8,700 nucleotides of DNA from Polaromonas sp. (GTDB taxonomy: Bacteria; Pseudomonadota; Gammaproteobacteria; Burkholderiales; Burkholderiaceae): positions 1-8,700 of the forward strand of contig PNMH01000122.1 in assembly GCA_013823505.1 (NCBI GenBank). Reading direction: 5' to 3'. Within the stretch, counting starts at the first letter, position 1; each line of letters opens with the position of its first letter. The notes below the pieces were generated by a model, which saw nothing but the letters and a program-made list of their open reading frames with translations, did no database searches and was not told where the DNA came from. Below are positions 6,146 to 8,700 of the stretch, one piece after another. A program made the position numbers and the translations under genes.

Positions 6146-7387
6146 TTAGATGCGTTCCAGGGTTCCCCGATCCAGCTCGGGTGGCCAGCTGGCGTCATCG
6201 AGCAACCCCATGCGGCCCGTGCCAGCGTTGTTGGGCGGTATGCGTCCCGTCAGGTGCGCTAACGGCGTCAATACTAGCCTCAGGGCCTGCGCCATCCATT
6301 CTGGCGTATTGCGTGAACGCCAGGCCAAGCCGAGCATATGCAAGTGGCTTTTGAGGTGCAGGCCAAGGTAGGGCTGACCAATGACGTGAGCGAGTTCGTG
6401 GGCCCGCCAGGCACGAGGAATTTCCCACGAATCCTCGAAGGTGCCGGCAATTGCGAACTCCCGGATAAATGCGGCACGGGCTTGCGCATAGGTTTGCCGG
6501 ATTTGATCCCTCGCGCTGGCACGCTCAGGGGACTGGAATGGATAGACCAGCTGGGTTGTGTAATCCATGGGAAATGCCCGATCTGACAAGCCCACATCCG
6601 AGGCGCCCAAGGGTTCGCGCGGAACCTTGAACGTGCCAAAGAGGTGATCCCAGACCATCCAGAATTCGCCGAAATTGACTTGCGCATCCTCGTACTCGCG
6701 CTTGTGATGCCAGCGATGGACCTCAGCGGCACCCACCAGATATCGCAGCAAGCCCACGCGGTAGTCCAGATTCGAGTGCTGAAATGCCAGGTGTACGGCC
6801 AGAACGCCCAGCCACGCACCTACCGCCACTGCCGGCGCACCAAGCAGAACAACCGCCAAAAGCCCGGGTGCTGCCATCATCCCGGCATGCAAGGGATGGC
6901 GCCGCTCACCGTTCAGCCAGTAAAGCCGCTCCGAACTGTGGTGAATGGCGTGAAAGCGCCAGAGCCAGGGCGATCGGTGGCTGATCCAATGAACAGAGTA
7001 CAGGCTTAGGTCAAGCACCAACCCCACCACCAGCGCCTGGCCGATGAGAGGCCATTGGTCTGGCCAGATGCCCCCGGTGCGCCACTGCACTGGCAGCATG
7101 GAGATGACGCCATGCACCCCCAACAAAGTTGCCAGATTCACGGCCAGATGCGTAGCGTCGCATGCCGTGTCGCGGTGATTCTGCAACCACTCACGATGAA
7201 ACGGCAGGCGCCGCTCCAGCAATGCCACCACGACAAGCGCCGCTGCCACGGTTAATGGCACGGTCGGAAAGTAAGGCAGGCCACTGCCGACGCCAAGCAG
7301 CATCACATAGGCGGCAGCGCCAAGGATGGCTGGATAGCTGCCGTACCGGATAAGGCGCTCAACAAAGGAGTCGGTGTTTTTCATCAT
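6146..7387 (-). CDS. membrane di-iron hydroxylase, sterol desaturase / fatty acid hydroxylase superfamily
   Basis: This 413-residue protein has about five to six membrane helices, including residues 19-38, 42-57, 115-134, 171-190 and 190-204. It carries the histidine clusters of the superfamily: HWISH (133-137), HAIHH (146-150), HLAFQH (199-204) and HRWHH (224-228), followed by VNFGEFWMVWDHLFGTF (237-253). Such proteins use two irons, O2 and an electron donor to hydroxylate or desaturate lipids at the cytosolic membrane face. The substrate here is unknown. After about residue 260 there is a long C-terminal region unlike short family members, with HELAH at 330-334 and further His at 344, 348 and 350. 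Start is ATG at 7385-7387, with a second ATG directly after it; the ribosome site is weak. It is first in an operon with nadE and has a MerR-type promoter at 7417-7447, so metal induction is inferred. Confidence 0.87.
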   Translation of the reverse strand: MMKNTDSFVERLIRYGSYPAILGAAAYVMLLGVGSGLPYFPTVPLTVAAALVVVALLERRLPFHREWLQNHRDTACDATHLAVNLATLLGVHGVISMLPVQWRTGGIWPDQWPLIGQALVVGLVLDLSLYSVHWISHRSPWLWRFHAIHHSSERLYWLNGERRHPLHAGMMAAPGLLAVVLLGAPAVAVGAWLGVLAVHLAFQHSNLDYRVGLLRYLVGAAEVHRWHHKREYEDAQVNFGEFWMVWDHLFGTFKVPREPLGASDVGLSDRAFPMDYTTQLVYPFQSPERASARDQIRQTYAQARAAFIREFAIAGTFEDSWEIPRAWRAHELAHVIGQPYLGLHLKSHLHMLGLAWRSRNTPEWMAQALRLVLTPLAHLTGRIPPNNAGTGRMGLLDDASWPPELDRGTLERI

Positions 7388-7416
7388 GGCTCATGTTCAG
7401 AAAAGAAGGAAAATTA

Positions 7417-7447
7417 ATTGGAAACCATAAAGTGACTTTAGAGTCAA
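7417..7447 (-). promoter_or_regulatory. second MerR-type (CadR) promoter/operator, driving the hydroxylase-nadE operon
   Basis: On the minus strand, TTGACT (7442-7447) is followed after 19 bp by TCCAAT (7417-7422). The spacer dyad ACTCTAAAG-TCA-CTTTATGGT (7424-7444) pairs at 7 of 9 positions, better than the cadA box, and shares ACTCT.AAG-like and CTTTA half-sites with it in exactly the same register. The -10 is poor, as expected for a promoter that needs activation. No other MerR-type gene is present in the window, so the cadR product is the natural candidate. Confidence 0.7.
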
Positions 7448-7477
7448 GCCATTGATGCAACGGGATTTTTTGTCGCC

Positions 7478-7508
7478 TTGACTCTCTACCAGCTATAAGG
7501 ATTCAAAT
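7478..7508 (+). promoter_or_regulatory. third MerR-type (CadR) promoter/operator, driving the CDF gene
   Basis: On the plus strand, TTGACT (7478-7483) and TCAAAT (7503-7508) are 19 bp apart. The spacer holds ACTCTCTAC-CAG-CTATAAGGA (7481-7501). The dyad is weaker (4 of 9 paired), but the match to the cadA box at TTGACTCT, TA, CA, CT, TA and GG is in the same positions. It is back to back with the hydroxylase promoter; the two -35 elements are 30 bp apart. Transcription would begin near 7515, about 45 nt before the CDF start codon. Confidence 0.68.
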
Positions 7509-7559
7509 GCCTGGGGTGACTCCTACACATGAACTGGCTGAAGGGCCGAAAGGATCGAG

Positions 7560-8168
7560 ATGAGTGACGGATGTGCTGGCGAAAATGCTCAAGCCCTGGA
7601 TGCGCGCAATGCGCAGGACAGAAAGATTTTGATGGCGGTCCTGATGATCAATCTCGCGCAGTGTGCAGCGGGCGCGGGGATTGGCATCTGGGCCTCCTCC
7701 ACTGCATTGATCGGTGCGGCACTGGACAACCTTGCGGACGCGTCGGTGTATGCGGTCAGTCTCTACGCTGTGGGGCGGGCCGCAGAGGTCAAGATTCGTG
7801 CCGCGAAGTTGTCGGGCTTTCTGTTGATCGGCCTGGCGGTCATGCTATTGGTCGAGGTAGTGCGGCGGTTCCGTGGGGGCGAGGAGCCTGTCGGTACTGC
7901 CATGATGGCCATGGCCGCGGTCAATGCGGCACTGAATTTGGTCTGCTTGAAGCTGCTCAACAAGCATCGCGGCAATGACGTTAACTTCAAGGCATCCGCG
8001 ATTTTCACGAACAACGACTCGATTGTTAACGCTTCGATCGTGCTTTCGGGGGCGTTGGTCATGTGGCTGGGGTCCAACATCCCTGATTTGATTCTTGGCA
8101 TCGGTGTTGCGCTGATTGCGGCGAGCGGCGGCCGGGAAATCCTGCAAGGAGCGGCCAAGGCTGAGTAA
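7560..8168 (+). CDS. short CDF-like cation transporter lacking the C-terminal domain
   Basis: This 202-residue protein is almost only the six-helix membrane domain of the cation diffusion facilitator family (helices near 23-43, 46-70, 84-102, 111-132, 155-170 and 174-192). Full CDF proteins have about 300 residues with a cytosolic metal-binding domain, absent here. In helix 2, 'ALDNLADASVYA' supplies D56 and D60, matching the DxxxD metal ligands. In helix 5, where CDF proteins usually have HxxxD, this one reads 'FTNNDSIVN' with D153 kept and the His replaced. The C-terminal 'PDLILGIGVALIAASGGREIL' is typical. The N-terminus starts MSDGC with no targeting signal. ATG 7560 is chosen because AAAGGA lies 5-6 nt upstream. 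It probably exports Cd/Zn/Co or a related ion across the inner membrane, with expression from the CadR-like promoter (inference). Confidence 0.85.
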   Translation: MSDGCAGENAQALDARNAQDRKILMAVLMINLAQCAAGAGIGIWASSTALIGAALDNLADASVYAVSLYAVGRAAEVKIRAAKLSGFLLIGLAVMLLVEVVRRFRGGEEPVGTAMMAMAAVNAALNLVCLKLLNKHRGNDVNFKASAIFTNNDSIVNASIVLSGALVMWLGSNIPDLILGIGVALIAASGGREILQGAAKAE

Positions 8169-8202
8169 GCGAGGCCACAATCAACAGCCATTGCGGAAGT
8201 CA

Positions 8203-8700
8203 ATGAGCCAGCTTTTCCAGTATCTTGAGGCTGCAGAGAACGCCAACACGCGCCGAAGCTATGCTTCGGCCATTCGCCATTTTGAGATTGAGTGGAAAGG
8301 CCTGTTGCCTTCAACGCCTGACGCTATTTCCCGCTACCTGGCCGCCTATGCGGCCACGCTGGCCATCAACACGCTGCGCCAACGGCTGGCGGCGCTGTCG
8401 CGGTGGCACACCGATCAAGGCTTTCCCGATCCCTCCAAATCGGCCCTGGTGCGTCAAGTGCTCAAAGGCATTCGCTCGGTTCACGCCGTGCCAGAAAAGC
8501 GCGCGCGCCCGCTGGAGTTGGCGGTGCTCCAGCAGGTCGATCAGTGGCTCGATAACGCGATCGGCAACGCGCAGCAATCTGGTGACCGCTCGGCCTTGCT
8601 GCGCCACACGCGCAACCGCAGCCTGATGCTGCTGGGGTTCTGGCGCGGATTCCGCTCCGACGAACTGGTCAACCTGCGCGTTGAGAACACCGAGGTCACC
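8203..8700 (+). CDS. tyrosine recombinase / integrase, N-terminal part (3' end outside window)
   Basis: The frame stays open from ATG 8203 to the window end (166 codons). Residues 1-95 look like a SAM-like core-binding domain ('ANTRRSYASAIRHFE', 'LAINTLRQRLAALSRWH', 'LVRQVLKGIR'). From about 102 the catalytic domain begins, and 'LLGFWRGFRSDELVNLRV' contains the first catalytic arginine, R151. The remaining motifs (HxxR, H/W, Tyr) lie beyond the window, so activity cannot be judged. Start choice: a GGAAG ends 3 nt before the ATG, which is close; an in-frame TTG at 8191 is possible and the frame is open further back into the CDF gene. It lies 34 bp after the CDF stop on the same strand. Relatives I recall occur at the ends of Tn4652-like transposons and integrative elements; this supports mobility but not a specific element. 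Confidence 0.87.
   Translation, partial: MSQLFQYLEAAENANTRRSYASAIRHFEIEWKGLLPSTPDAISRYLAAYAATLAINTLRQRLAALSRWHTDQGFPDPSKSALVRQVLKGIRSVHAVPEKRARPLELAVLQQVDQWLDNAIGNAQQSGDRSALLRHTRNRSLMLLGFWRGFRSDELVNLRVENTEVT

Noticed and set aside
6130..6198. Upstream extension of nadE to 6198
   Set aside because: It overlaps the hydroxylase C-terminus, adds residues foreign to NadE, and the ATG at 6129 has its own AAGGA site and gives the family length.
7461..7471. T-run (GGGATTTTTTG) considered as a terminator
   Set aside because: No GC stem precedes it on either strand, and it sits between two divergent promoters where a terminator is not expected.
7507..7563. 18-codon leader ORF before the CDF gene, ending in an ATGA overlap with its start
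   Set aside because: Its ATG lies within the inferred -10 element, so it would not be on the transcript. No ribosome site precedes it.
8225..8626. Plus-strand and minus-strand ORFs overlapping the integrase start
   Set aside because: The frame from 8203 has clear tyrosine recombinase pattern including the catalytic Arg region; the others are Arg-rich or unrecognisable shadows.

Overview
The window looks like an accessory metal-resistance region of a GC-rich proteobacterium. Gene content and protein sequence suggest the Burkholderiales (beta-proteobacteria) or a Pseudomonas-like host. It holds eight well-supported genes, two of them cut by the window edges, plus several weaker features. The organism guess rests on family resemblance and base composition only.

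Positions 1-1365 (+) read as one tight operon: the C-terminal end of a SCO1/SenC-type copper chaperone, a YnfA/UPF0060 four-helix membrane protein, a possible 28-codon coupling ORF, and a membrane-anchored DsbA-like thiol oxidoreductase with CEAC and a cis-Pro loop. Positions 1366-1682 hold no intact gene. They contain a nine-G run and, on the minus strand just behind the cadA stop, what looks like a frameshifted remnant of a PAP2-type phosphatase (PbrB-like).

Positions 1683-5274 are a divergent metal efflux unit. A Cd/Pb/Zn P1B-type ATPase (minus strand) carries five tandem N-terminal HMA-like domains, all of the one-cysteine MDCxxEE type. A MerR-family Cd(II)/Pb(II)-responsive regulator (plus strand) faces away from it. 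Between them lies a classic MerR-type promoter: TTGACT, 19-bp spacer, AATAAT, with a dyad in the spacer.

Positions 5308-7387 (minus) are a two-gene operon: a membrane histidine-box hydroxylase (sterol desaturase/fatty acid hydroxylase superfamily) followed 16 bp later by an ammonia-dependent NAD+ synthetase. Positions 7560-8168 (+) encode a short CDF-like cation transporter without the usual cytosolic C-terminal domain. The 172-bp gap between these two transcription units holds two further back-to-back copies of the same promoter/operator architecture, in the same register (TTGACTCT, 19-bp spacer). This is the most interesting observation: the regulator appears to control three promoters, so the hydroxylase-NadE pair and the CDF protein would be induced by metal together with the ATPase.

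From 8203 (+) a tyrosine recombinase/integrase begins and runs off the end, consistent with a mobile-island context. The inferred theme is a cadmium/lead/zinc defence island: efflux by ATPase and CDF protein, plus a lipid-modifying hydroxylase and NAD supply of unknown role, beside an envelope copper/thiol module.
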